DNA from: Variovorax guangxiensis
GTDB lineage: Bacteria > Pseudomonadota > Gammaproteobacteria > Burkholderiales > Burkholderiaceae_C
Reading direction: 5' to 3'
DNA: 64,000 bases
Assembly (NCBI RefSeq): GCF_003952165.1
Contig: NZ_RXFT01000001.1
Span: forward strand, 434,001-498,000
Shown in pieces: positions 49,789-58,561 of the stretch. Under the pieces are notes generated by a model. It saw only the letters and a program-made list of their open reading frames with translations, searched no databases and was not told where the DNA came from. Position 1 is the first letter of the stretch. Every line of letters begins with the position of its first letter. The position numbers and the translations under genes were made by a program.

Positions 49789-49927
49789 ATTCCAGGCTGA
49801 AGAGATGCCTGGAAAATCAATGACTTGAGTGCGATTGCTCTCAAGCGGCAGCGGCGGATTCTACCGAGTTCCGCGTCCTGATCGCGGCGCGGGGCGGCTA
49901 CATGGCGAGTCCTCGATGCCAAACGAA

Positions 49928-49962
49928 AAAAGCACACAGCCGGTGAACGACTGTGTGCTTTT
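49928..49962 (-). terminator. Rho-independent terminator after tRNA-Pro
   Basis: 10-bp stem AAGCACACAG/CTGTGTGCTT (49930-49939 with 49951-49960) with A-run on one side and T-run on the other, so it can act in both directions. It ends the tRNA-Pro transcript. Confidence 0.8.
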
Positions 49963-49971
49963 CGATTTCTG

Positions 49972-50048
<77 letters not shown>

Positions 50049-50082
50049 ACAAGCCTTCTATTCTAGCCCGGATAAAAGGGCC

Positions 50083-50787
50083 TCAGCGTTTCTCGTACTG
50101 GGTCTTGCCGAAAAGAATCTCCCGCTCCTTGTCGCCAGTGATCGGCTGGCGCAGATCGGCAAGCACTTTCACGCCGCGCTGTACGGCCGGGCGGGCGGCG
50201 ATGCCGTCGAACCAGTCCTTCAGATGGGGGAAGTCGGTGAGGGTGATGCCCTGATTTTCCCAGCTGCGCAGCCACGGGAAGATGGCGATGTCGGCGATCG
50301 AATAGCTCTTGCCTGCGATGAACCTGTTCTTCGACAGCTGCTTGTCGATCACGCCGTAGAGGCGCTTGGCTTCGTTGCTGTAGCGGTCGATGGCGTAGGC
50401 GATCTTCTCGGGCGCGTACAGGCGGAAGTGGTGCGCCTGGCCGAGCATGGGGCCGACGCCACCCATCTGGAACATCAGCCACTGCAGCACGTCGTAGCGC
50501 TCGCGGTCGCCGGTGGGCAGGAACTTGCCTGTCTTGCCCGCGAGGTACACGAGGATGGCGCCCGATTCGAAGAGCGAAATCGGCTTGCCGTCCGGACCAT
50601 CGGGGTCGGTGATGGCCGGGATCTTGTTGTTGGGGCTGATCTGAAGGAAGTCGGGCGCGAACTGGTCACCCTTGCCGATGTTCACGGGGTGCGCGTGGTA
50701 GGGCAGCCCGCACTCCTCCAGCATGATGTGAATCTTGTGGCCGTTCGGCGTTGGCCATGAATAGACCTCGATGGGCGATGCGGGCAT
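50083..50787 (-). CDS. yfcG: YfcG/YghU-like glutathione-dependent disulfide-bond oxidoreductase
   Basis: 234 residues, nu-class GST: N-terminal IEVYSWPTPNGHKIHIMLEE (Thr/Asn contacting glutathione), ISPNNKIPAITDPDG and FESGAILVYLAGKTG, then the helical domain with MGGVGPMLGQAHHF. In E. coli YfcG these features bind two glutathiones and reduce disulfides. Start at 50787 (MPASPIE) fits the family; the upstream extension does not. Confidence 0.88.
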   Translation of the reverse strand: MPASPIEVYSWPTPNGHKIHIMLEECGLPYHAHPVNIGKGDQFAPDFLQISPNNKIPAITDPDGPDGKPISLFESGAILVYLAGKTGKFLPTGDRERYDVLQWLMFQMGGVGPMLGQAHHFRLYAPEKIAYAIDRYSNEAKRLYGVIDKQLSKNRFIAGKSYSIADIAIFPWLRSWENQGITLTDFPHLKDWFDGIAARPAVQRGVKVLADLRQPITGDKEREILFGKTQYEKR

Positions 50788-50906
50788 GTTGTCTGGCACT
50801 CCGTTGATGGGATGTGTTTGATGCGAGCCCGGCAGCATATACGTGCGAATTCAAACGCGTGCCGGCGCGGGAATTCGCAGTCTGGTTGGTGAAATTCGGG
50901 GAAATA

Positions 50907-51176
50907 TCAACCGACTTGCTTCTCGTGCACGTTGCACCACATCCAGCTTTCACCGGGCTCGAGCGACCGGATGACGGGGTGACCTTCGGCGTGCGAGTGC
51001 CGCGTCGCATGACGGTTCTTCGACGAATCGCAGCAGCCGATGTGCCCGCAATGCACGCACAAGCGCAAGTGAACCCAGGTGTCCCCGGTCTTCAGGCAGT
51101 CTTCGCAGCCGCGCTGTTGCTGGGCGTGGGGCTGTGCGATCTCGGCGGGCACGTGGTCACAAGGTTTGATTGGCAA
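50907..51176 (-). CDS. UBP-type zinc-finger protein
   Basis: 89 residues from a TTG at 51176 with AAGGAG 7 nt upstream; no ATG is available. The fold is a ZnF-UBP: CEDCLKTGDTWVHLRLCVHC, then GCCDSSKNRHATRHSHAEGH and WMWCNVHEK, with the full set of Cys/His ligands. In bacteria such proteins commonly accompany the cNMP/FAD oxidoreductase that lies 35 bp upstream here; their role is unclear. Confidence 0.82.
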   Translation of the reverse strand: MPIKPCDHVPAEIAQPHAQQQRGCEDCLKTGDTWVHLRLCVHCGHIGCCDSSKNRHATRHSHAEGHPVIRSLEPGESWMWCNVHEKQVG

Positions 51177-51211
51177 CTTCGGACTCCTTCTGGTTTGAGC
51201 TGATGCGCTGT

Positions 51212-52894
51212 TCAGGCCACGGCCGAGGCCTGCGACAGGTGCTGGTGAATCAGCGCGACGGCAGCCGCGCCTTCGCCGATGGCGCCGCCCACGCGCTTGA
51301 CCGAGCCCGAGCGCACGTCGCCCACGGCGAACACACCCGGCACGCTCGATTCGAGCGCCGCGGACGGCCGGGCCGGAAAGCCGCGGCTGGCGGCATCGCC
51401 GGTGAGCACGAAGCCATGCTTGTCGACTGCCACGCCACAGCCTTCGAGCCATGAGGTTTCCGGCTCCGCGCCGACGAAGAGGAAGATGTTGCGCGCCGCG
51501 CAGTCGTGTTCGTTGCCGGAGGTATGACAGCGCCATGTCGCGCCGGTGAGGCCTTCGTTGGAGCCGCCATGAAGGCGAACGAGCTCGGTGTGCGGCTGCA
51601 GCGAGATATTGGGCGTGGCCTCGATGCGGTCGATCAGGTAGCGCGACATGCTGGCGGCGAGCGATGGCCCGCGCACCAGCACGTTCACCTTGGCCGCATG
51701 GCGCGACAGGAACACCGCGGCCTGTCCGGCCGAGTTGCCGCCGCCGACCAGCGCCACTTCTTGCTGCGCGCAGATCTTTGCTTCGATGGCAGAGGCCCAG
51801 TACCAGACGCCGCGGCCCTCGAATTCTGCAAGCCGCGGAACGTCGGGCCGGCGGTAGCGCGCGCCGCTGGCGATGACCACCGTGCGCGCATGGATCGTGC
51901 GGCCGTCCGCCAGCGTGACTGCCAGGCTCTCGAGCGCGTTTTCTCGCGAGCAGTCCAGCGACGCCACCTTGGCCGGAATCAGCATCTCGACGCCGAATTT
52001 CTGTGCCTGGACGAACGCTCGGCCCGCCAGCGCCTGCCCCGAGATACCGGTGGGAAAGCCGAGGTAGTTCTCGATGCGCGCACTGGCACCGGCCTGGCCG
52101 CCGAATGCCCGGCAGTCGAGCACGATCACGCGCAGGCCTTCGGAAGCCGCGTATACCGCGGTCGCCAGCCCGGCAGGGCCGGCGCCGACGACGGCCACGT
52201 CGTACAGCTCGTTGCGCTCCGCCGTATCGACCATGCCGAGGCAGCGCGCCAGCGCATCGTCGCTCGGGTTGACCAGCACCGAGCCGTCCGGGCATACCGC
52301 CAGCAGCCTGCAGGTTCCGTACTGGGCGAGCAGGGCGGCGGCGTCGGGGTCCTGGGCAGCGTCGACCAGGTGATATGGATAGCCGTTGCGGCGCAGGAAG
52401 TTCTCGAGCCGGGCCATGTCGGGCGACTGCGGCTGGCCGATCAGGACGGGCCCGCTGGCGCCCGATTCGATCAGCGCCACGCGCCGAAGAATCAGCGCGC
52501 GGGTGATGCGCTCGCCAAGGTCGGCTTCGGCGACCAGCAGCGCGCGCAGCTGCGCGGGGGACACCAGCAGCGCCTCCACATCCTCGTCGACATGGCCATC
52601 GACGAGGGCAGGACGGCCGCTCAACTGGCCGACTTCGGCCAGGAACTCTCCCGGTCCTTGCCGCACGATCGGCACCACATGACCGAGCCCGTCGCGTTGC
52701 GTGACAGCCACGACGCCTTTCAGCAGCACGAACATGCCGGGGCCTGTTTCGCCTGCGGTGAACAGCCTGGCGCCGCGGGCGAACTGCTGCACGGTGCCGA
52801 AGCGCGCGATGCGCGCAATCTCCGTGTCACTGAGGACGGGGAAGGTTTGATGGAGGCGGCTGCTGTCGGTGCCGTTGGCGGCGGTTGTGGCCAT
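51212..52894 (-). CDS. cNMP-binding-domain/thioredoxin-reductase-like FAD oxidoreductase
   Basis: 560 residues. N-terminal cyclic-nucleotide-binding fold (about 20-135, FARGARLFTAGETGPGMFVL; GEFLAEVGQLSG), a thioredoxin-like linker (about 150-230), then a TrxR-like module: FAD site VVGAGPAG (near 245), NADPH site LVGGGNSAGQ (near 395) and C-terminal VFAVGDVR. The CxxC of thioredoxin reductase is absent, so electrons must leave by another route. Start 52894 is set by GGAG 8 nt upstream. Likely redox sensor or reductase with the zinc-finger partner downstream. Confidence 0.85.
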   Translation of the reverse strand: MATTAANGTDSSRLHQTFPVLSDTEIARIARFGTVQQFARGARLFTAGETGPGMFVLLKGVVAVTQRDGLGHVVPIVRQGPGEFLAEVGQLSGRPALVDGHVDEDVEALLVSPAQLRALLVAEADLGERITRALILRRVALIESGASGPVLIGQPQSPDMARLENFLRRNGYPYHLVDAAQDPDAAALLAQYGTCRLLAVCPDGSVLVNPSDDALARCLGMVDTAERNELYDVAVVGAGPAGLATAVYAASEGLRVIVLDCRAFGGQAGASARIENYLGFPTGISGQALAGRAFVQAQKFGVEMLIPAKVASLDCSRENALESLAVTLADGRTIHARTVVIASGARYRRPDVPRLAEFEGRGVWYWASAIEAKICAQQEVALVGGGNSAGQAAVFLSRHAAKVNVLVRGPSLAASMSRYLIDRIEATPNISLQPHTELVRLHGGSNEGLTGATWRCHTSGNEHDCAARNIFLFVGAEPETSWLEGCGVAVDKHGFVLTGDAASRGFPARPSAALESSVPGVFAVGDVRSGSVKRVGGAIGEGAAAVALIHQHLSQASAVA

Positions 52895-53066
52895 GTGTGG
52901 AACTCCGTTTCGCGAATCCATCGCATTAGACGACGAAGCTGGCCCTGTGGGTTGCAGTCGTTCTGCAGGCGGCGTTGGGCTGTAACAGCGTCACGCGCCT
53001 GCAATTTTCCTGACATGCCCGCTTCATCGCAGGTGCGGAGACTCCCTCGGCAGAAAGGGTCTCCCC

Positions 53067-53948
53067 ATGAAAGAACTGCCCAACCCGACGTTTCCGCTTT
53101 CGCAGATCGGGCTTCGCGCGGCCTTGTGGCCCGCCCCTGCGGCTGGTGCTCCTGCCGCTGCGGCCCGTACGTCGGTGCCTCAGGCCCCCGCAGTCATCCT
53201 GCCGCAGGCCGTCGAATCCAAACAAGGTATCACCGTTGGCTGGGCCCGCCATGTCGACGACGTGCGTGCTGCCCAGCGCCTGCGCTACGACGTGTTCGTC
53301 GGTGAAATGGGCGCCAGGGTTTCCTCTCCGGTCGCCGGTCACGACATCGACCTGTTCGATGACTTCTGCGAACACCTTCTGGTGCGCGACGAACTGACCC
53401 AGCAAGTCATCGGCACCTACCGCGTGCTCACGCCCGCCCAGGCCCGCCGGGTCGGCAGCACCTACAGCGATACTGAATTCGACCTCACCCGCCTGCGCGA
53501 CCTGCGCGAGCGCATGGTGGAACTGGGCCGCAGCTGCGTGCACCCCGACCATCGCCAGGGCGGCGTGATCCTCGCGCTCTGGGGTGCCCTGGCCGGCTTC
53601 ATGCACCGCAACAAGCTCGACACGATGATCGGCTGTGCGAGCATCCCGATGTCACATAACGGTGTCACGAACGGTGACGCCGCTGCCAGCATCTGGCGCC
53701 AGGTTTCGGCCAAGCACATGGCGCCGATCCAATATCAGGTGCAGCCCCGTCTGCCGCTGCCGGTCGAACGCCTCGACAGCACGCTCGACGTGGAGCCCCC
53801 GGCGCTCATCAAGGGCTACCTGCGCCTGGGCGCGAAGGTCCTCGGCGCGCCGGCCTGGGATCCCGATTTCAACGCGGCCGACCTGCCGATGCTGATGCGC
53901 ATCGACGACCTGCCGGCGCGTTACCGCAAGCACTTCCTGGGCGCATGA
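53067..53948 (+). CDS. olsB: L-ornithine N-acyltransferase (ornithine lipid synthesis)
   Basis: 293 residues. After a 55-residue Ala/Pro-rich start comes a GNAT-like fold: RLRYDVFVGEMG, CEHLLVRDELTQQVIGTYRV, LRERMVELGRSCVHPDHRQG (acyl-donor loop) and TMIGCASIPM. This matches OlsB, which transfers a 3-hydroxyacyl chain from ACP to ornithine. The lyso-lipid product needs OlsA, not seen here. Ornithine lipids replace phospholipids under phosphate limitation, which agrees with the following ppk/pst genes. The upstream DNA has GTCAC/TGACA half sites but no full Pho box. Confidence 0.82.
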   Translation: MKELPNPTFPLSQIGLRAALWPAPAAGAPAAAARTSVPQAPAVILPQAVESKQGITVGWARHVDDVRAAQRLRYDVFVGEMGARVSSPVAGHDIDLFDDFCEHLLVRDELTQQVIGTYRVLTPAQARRVGSTYSDTEFDLTRLRDLRERMVELGRSCVHPDHRQGGVILALWGALAGFMHRNKLDTMIGCASIPMSHNGVTNGDAAASIWRQVSAKHMAPIQYQVQPRLPLPVERLDSTLDVEPPALIKGYLRLGAKVLGAPAWDPDFNAADLPMLMRIDDLPARYRKHFLGA

Positions 53949-54028
53949 AGCCGGCGGCCGACCGGCCCGGAACCGGGCCGCTCGCTTCTCCCCCTGGTGC
54001 CCTCGGCCAGCAAACCGCTGGCCTCGAC

Positions 54029-54057
54029 GCGTCACGGAATAGTCATGGAACTGTCAC
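54029..54057 (+). promoter_or_regulatory. Triple-repeat Pho box before ppk1
   Basis: GCGTCAC-GGAA-TAGTCAT-GGAA-CTGTCAC: three PhoB-type 7-mers with identical 4-bp spacers, 11-bp period. The last two form a standard 7-4-7 box. CATATT at 54076-54081 may be the -10. It is 71 bp before the ppk1 ATG. Confidence 0.78.
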
Positions 54058-54127
54058 AAGAGAGGCTGACACTGTCATATTTCAGCCTGTGTTCCCTCCT
54101 GTGTCGCCTGCCTCAGAATCAGTGTCC

Positions 54128-56266
54128 ATGTCTCCCGCTCCCGCAAACCCGTCCCCTGACGTTGCGGCGCCCGCGTTCACGTTGCTGGACCGCGACCACA
54201 GCATTCTTTCGTTCAACGAGCGCGTGCTCGACTGGGCGCATCGCAAGGAAGTGCCGCTGATCGAGCGGCTGCGATATCTGTGCATCGTGTCGTCGAATCT
54301 CGACGAGTTCTTCGAAGTCCGTGCCGCGCCTCACCTGATTGCAGGCAGCGCCGGCGACCACAAGGGCACTTACACGGTCGAGTCGTTCCAGCGTCTGGCC
54401 GAAGCGGCCCACAAGCTGGTGGCGCGCCAGTACGCGCTTTACAACGACGAGTTGATGCCGACCTTCGCGACGCACGGCATCCGCATCATTTCCCACGGTG
54501 AGCGCAATCCGGCGCAGCGCAAATGGGTCAGCGAGTATTTCGAGCGCGAGGTGCGCCCTCTGCTGATTCCGGTCGGCCTCGATCCGGCCCACCCGTTCCC
54601 GCAGGTGGCGAACAAGTCGCTCAACTTCATCGTCAGGCTGGGTGGCAAGGATGCTTTCGGGCGTGAAAACCCGATCCAGATCGTCAAGCTGCCTCGCGTG
54701 CTGCCGCGGCTGATCAGGATGCCGGCCAAGGTTTCGGAGGGCAAGACGCTTTTCGTGGCGCTTTCCAGCGTGGTGCGTGCACATCTGAGCGGCATGTTCC
54801 CGGGGCGCGAGGTGGGCGACTTCTCGCAGTTCCGTGTCACGCGGCATTCCGACCTTGCCGTGGACGAGGAAGACGTCAAGAACCTGCGTACCGCGCTGCG
54901 CCAGGGGCTGCAGCACCGGCACTACGGGCAGGCCGTTCGCCTCGAAGTTTCGGCAAGCTGTGCCGAATCGCTCGCGAGCTTCCTTCTGGCGCAGTTCAAT
55001 CTGCCGCCAGAGGCGCTGTACCGGGTACACGGCCCTGTGAACCTGGCCCGGCTCACGCAGCTGGCTGACCTGCTCGACGAACCGCAACTGCGGTTTCCGC
55101 CGTATCGCGCCTCGTACCCCGTCACCTTGTCGTCCGGCCAGTCGTTCTTCGAGCAGTTGCAGCGAGGCGATGTCCTGATCCATCAACCTTTCGAGAGCTT
55201 CGACGGGGTGCTGGCATTCCTGCGCGAGGCAGTGCAAGACCCGCAGGTGCTGGCGATCAAGCAGACCATCTACCGCACGGGCGCCGACTCGGAAATGATG
55301 GACCTGCTGCGTGAGGCCGTTCGTCGCGGCAAGGAAGTCACGGTGGTCGTGGAGTTGAAGGCCCGCTTCGATGAGGAGGCCAACATCAACTGGGCCGAGA
55401 TGCTCGAGTCGATCGGTGCGCAGGTGGTGTATGGCGTGGTCGGCCTCAAGACCCACGCCAAGATGCTGCTGGTGACGCGGCGCGAGGGCAAGCAGATGCG
55501 CCGCTACGGCCATCTTTCGACGGGCAACTACAACCCGCGCACGGCCAGGCTCTACACCGACATCAGCCACCTCACGGCCGATCCGCTGCTGACGGCCGAC
55601 ATGGAAGCCGTCTTCGTGCATCTGGCGAGCCAGAGCCGCTTGCCGAAGCTCAACCGCATGTGGCTGGCGCCATTCGACCTGCACAAGAACGTCATCGCCC
55701 AGATCGATGCGTTGGGCCTGGCAGCCGCAGCTGGCCAGCCGACCCGCATCGTCGCCAAGATGAATGCGCTGACCGACGACGAAATCATCGCCTCGCTGGT
55801 TCGCACCGGCCAGAAGGGGGTGAAGATCGACCTGATCGTGCGCGGAGCGTGCACGCTGCCGGCGCAGGTGCCGGGCGTCACCGACAACATCCGGGTGCGC
55901 TCGGTCATCGGCCGCTTCCTGGAGCATTCGCGGGTCTTCTACTTCCGCAACGGGGAGGACGAGTCGCTGTACCTGTCGAGTGCCGACTGGATGAACCGCA
56001 ACATGATGCGGCGCGTCGAGCTCGCATGGCCCGTGACGGACCCCGGGCTGCGCCAGCGGCTGATCGACGAATGCCTGGTGGCCTATCTGCACGACGGCCG
56101 CGACGCCTGGGACCTGGGCGCCGACGGCACGTACACGCGCGTCGACCACGATACGCATTCGGGCGAAGCAGGCTCGTCGCCCGTCGTCGAAGCCCATGGC
56201 GCGCAGGCGGCGCTCATGAACCGCTACGCATCACGAGGGCATCTCAGAGATGCATCCAGCAACTGA
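54128..56266 (+). CDS. ppk1: Polyphosphate kinase 1
   Basis: 712 residues, full length. Domains in order: N (SILSFNERVLDWAHR near 25), H (VGLDPAHPFPQVANKSLNF), C1 and C2 with the phospholipase-D-like fold (QTIYRTG near residue 380; VVGLKTHAKMLLVTR holding the autophosphorylated His; GHLSTGNYNPRTARLYTD). It reversibly makes polyphosphate from ATP. ATG at 54128 chosen by family length; longer frame upstream covers the Pho box. sixA follows by 13 bp. Confidence 0.95.
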   Translation: MSPAPANPSPDVAAPAFTLLDRDHSILSFNERVLDWAHRKEVPLIERLRYLCIVSSNLDEFFEVRAAPHLIAGSAGDHKGTYTVESFQRLAEAAHKLVARQYALYNDELMPTFATHGIRIISHGERNPAQRKWVSEYFEREVRPLLIPVGLDPAHPFPQVANKSLNFIVRLGGKDAFGRENPIQIVKLPRVLPRLIRMPAKVSEGKTLFVALSSVVRAHLSGMFPGREVGDFSQFRVTRHSDLAVDEEDVKNLRTALRQGLQHRHYGQAVRLEVSASCAESLASFLLAQFNLPPEALYRVHGPVNLARLTQLADLLDEPQLRFPPYRASYPVTLSSGQSFFEQLQRGDVLIHQPFESFDGVLAFLREAVQDPQVLAIKQTIYRTGADSEMMDLLREAVRRGKEVTVVVELKARFDEEANINWAEMLESIGAQVVYGVVGLKTHAKMLLVTRREGKQMRRYGHLSTGNYNPRTARLYTDISHLTADPLLTADMEAVFVHLASQSRLPKLNRMWLAPFDLHKNVIAQIDALGLAAAAGQPTRIVAKMNALTDDEIIASLVRTGQKGVKIDLIVRGACTLPAQVPGVTDNIRVRSVIGRFLEHSRVFYFRNGEDESLYLSSADWMNRNMMRRVELAWPVTDPGLRQRLIDECLVAYLHDGRDAWDLGADGTYTRVDHDTHSGEAGSSPVVEAHGAQAALMNRYASRGHLRDASSN

Positions 56267-56279
56267 AGATCGAAAGACG

Positions 56280-56747
56280 ATGACCATGGACTTGATCTTC
56301 TGGCGTCATGCCGAAGCCGAGGACTGGACCGAGGGTTGCGACGACATGCAGCGCTCGCTCACCGCGCGCGGCGAAAAGCAGGCCAAGCGGATGGCGGCAT
56401 GGCTGGACCGCCAGTTGCCCGACGGTACGCGCATCATCTGCAGCCCGGCGCGGCGCTGCGAACAGACCGCGCTGGCGCTGGGCCGCAAATACAAGCTGCG
56501 CTCGGAACTCGCTCCGGACACCACCGCCGAGGCGCTGCTCGGCGCGGCCGGCTGGCCCAATGGCAAATCTGTGGTGCTGATGATCGGCCACCAGCCATCG
56601 GTGGGGCAGGCGATCTCGCTGTTGCTGGGGCTGAAGCAGGACAGCTGCCCGGTGCGCAAGGGCGCGCTGTGGTGGATTCGCACGCGCGAGCGCGACGGCG
56701 ACGTGCAGACCGTCGTGGTGACGGTGCAATCGCCCGAGTTGCTCTGA
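56280..56747 (+). CDS. sixA: Histidine phosphatase SixA
   Basis: 155 residues. Histidine-phosphatase signature LIFWRHAEAED at the N-terminus (phosphoacceptor His) and the second catalytic region LMIGHQPSVGQ near residue 102. SixA removes phosphate from His of phosphotransfer proteins; in Burkholderiales it is regularly placed between ppk and ppx. Start at 56280 or the ATG two codons on. Confidence 0.88.
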   Translation: MTMDLIFWRHAEAEDWTEGCDDMQRSLTARGEKQAKRMAAWLDRQLPDGTRIICSPARRCEQTALALGRKYKLRSELAPDTTAEALLGAAGWPNGKSVVLMIGHQPSVGQAISLLLGLKQDSCPVRKGALWWIRTRERDGDVQTVVVTVQSPELL

Positions 56748-56780
56748 TCGGGAGCGAGAAAGCCCGGCAGTCGGGAGTGC

Positions 56781-58301
56781 TCAGCAGCCGCTGAGCTCGA
56801 CCCGCCAGTTGCTGGTCTTCTGCCAGGCCAGCACTTCCTCGCGCAGCAGGTGCGCCGATTGCGGATAGGCCTCGGCCCAGTCCGGAGCGCAGGCGATGGC
56901 GAAGGCCCGTGCGCCCAGTGCTGCCAGGTGGAGCGCCTGCGGGTCGGGATCGCGCCGTGCGTGGCACAGGATCACCGCGAGCCGCAGCGACAGCAACTGC
57001 ATCACGAAGGTTTCATCGTCCAGCGACGCCTCGAGCTTGCGAAGCTTGCCTCGCTGGCCCAGCACCAGCTGGCCCAGCGCATGCAGTTCGTTGACCGCAA
57101 AGCCGGGTGCGTCGGTGTTGTCGAGGATGTAGGCGCCATGCTTGTGGTAATCGCTGTGGGACACCAGCGTGCCGATCTCGTGCAGATGTGCGGCCCACCC
57201 GAGCTTGCGAAGCGCGCGGCCAGCCCGGTTGGTGGTGCTGCCGCCGCGCGCGGCGGGCGAGAGCTGCACGAAGAGGGCCGCGGCGGTGTCGCCGACACGG
57301 CGAGCCTGCTCCGGATCGACCGCGAACCGGCTGGCCAGCCGCGCGACGGTGGTGGTGCGCATGTCGGCGACGCTCTCGTCGCGCTCGAGCAGCTCATAGA
57401 GCACGCCGTGGCGCAGCGCACCCTGGGCGACCTTCATTTCGTCGATGGACAGGAGATCGAACACGGCACGCAGCACGCTCAGGCCGCCGCCGATCACGGC
57501 CTTGCGGTCTTCGCGCATGCCATCGATGCGCAGCTTGTCGGCGCTGCCGGCCTTGAGCAGGCGATCGAGCAGCCAGTCGAGGCCCTCGCGAGTGACCAGG
57601 CCAGGCTCGCCGCCCGCCGCGGCCAGCACATCGCCGACCGCACCGATGGTGCCCGAGGCGCCATAGGCCACGTCCCACTGGTCACGCGTGTAGCTGCCGA
57701 GCGCGTCGTCGAGCACGGCCTTGGCCGCGACTTCGGCGGCGCGGAAGGCGGCCTGGGTGAAAAGACCTTCACCGAAGTGCTTCATCGACCAGGCGACGCT
57801 GCCGACGCGGTACGACTCCATGCGGTCGGCCTCCAGGGCGCGGCCGATGATCATTTCGGTGGAGCGCCCCCCGATGTCGACCACCAGCCGACGCTCGCGG
57901 TCGGATGCATCGTTGTGCGGCAGCATGTGCGCCACGCCCTGATAGATGAGGCGGGCTTCTTCCCGTCCAGGGATCACGTCGATGCCGAACCCCAGAATGG
58001 TGCGCGCGCGCAGCAGGAATTCTTCGCGGTTGCGCGCCTCCCGCAGCGTTTGCGTGGCCACGGCCCGGACCTGCGAGCGCTTGAAGCCTGCCAGGCGCTC
58101 GCCGAAGCGGGCGAGGGCGTCCCAGCCGCGCTGCATGGCTTCGGTCGTGAGATTGCGGGCACTGTCCAGGCCGTTGCCCTGGCGCACCGTCTCCTTGAGA
58201 TATTCGGTGCGGTGGATCTGGCCGTGGTCGACCTGTCCGATTTCGAGCCGGAAACTGTTCGACCCCAGGTCGACTGCTGCGAGGCGGGTGCCGTTTTGCA
58301 T
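56781..58301 (-). CDS. ppx: Exopolyphosphatase Ppx/GppA
   Basis: 506 residues. Actin-like ASKHA domain: AAVDLGSNSFRLEIGQV, VVDIGGRSTEMIIG (phosphate loop; Gly-to-Arg relative to the common DIGGGSTE) and VAYGASGTIGAVGD; C-terminal HD-like helical region (LHEIGTLVSHSDYHKHGAYI). It releases phosphate from polyphosphate ends. Convergent with sixA. A minus-strand Pho box lies 110 bp upstream of the start. Confidence 0.92.
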   Translation of the reverse strand: MQNGTRLAAVDLGSNSFRLEIGQVDHGQIHRTEYLKETVRQGNGLDSARNLTTEAMQRGWDALARFGERLAGFKRSQVRAVATQTLREARNREEFLLRARTILGFGIDVIPGREEARLIYQGVAHMLPHNDASDRERRLVVDIGGRSTEMIIGRALEADRMESYRVGSVAWSMKHFGEGLFTQAAFRAAEVAAKAVLDDALGSYTRDQWDVAYGASGTIGAVGDVLAAAGGEPGLVTREGLDWLLDRLLKAGSADKLRIDGMREDRKAVIGGGLSVLRAVFDLLSIDEMKVAQGALRHGVLYELLERDESVADMRTTTVARLASRFAVDPEQARRVGDTAAALFVQLSPAARGGSTTNRAGRALRKLGWAAHLHEIGTLVSHSDYHKHGAYILDNTDAPGFAVNELHALGQLVLGQRGKLRKLEASLDDETFVMQLLSLRLAVILCHARRDPDPQALHLAALGARAFAIACAPDWAEAYPQSAHLLREEVLAWQKTSNWRVELSGC

Positions 58302-58410
58302 GTGATTCTGAAAAGGAGGGCGGTGTCTTTGTGTTTGATCGTAGCGCCGTGACAGGGCGTGCCGCCTTCTGATCGCGCGATGGCGAGTTCCGGAAGGCTA
58401 GGGGGCTCGC

Positions 58411-58428
58411 ATGACGGTTATGTGACAG
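58411..58428 (-). promoter_or_regulatory. Pho box reading toward ppx
   Basis: On the minus strand: CTGTCAC-ATAA-CCGTCAT, a 7-4-7 direct repeat. It is back to back with the pstS box 50 bp to the right. Confidence 0.7.
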
Positions 58429-58477
58429 CGTCACATGCAAGACCGGCGAAACAAAGGCATTTTCCCTCGGTAGAGGG

Positions 58478-58495
58478 GTGTCATATTGATGTCAC
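58478..58495 (+). promoter_or_regulatory. Pho box of the pst operon
   Basis: GTGTCAT-ATTG-ATGTCAC, a standard 7-4-7 PhoB site 67 bp before the pstS ATG; TAGAGT at 58506-58511 is a possible -10. Confidence 0.85.
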
Positions 58496-58561
58496 AGAAG
58501 CTTTCTAGAGTCCGTCCCAAGCCCGGAAAGGGACTACTTCTTACTTCTAAAAGGAAGCTTC

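Noticed and set aside
52940..53030. Possible Pho box before olsB
   Set aside because: GTCAC, CTGTAAC and CTGACAT occur but not at the 11-bp spacing needed; only half sites.
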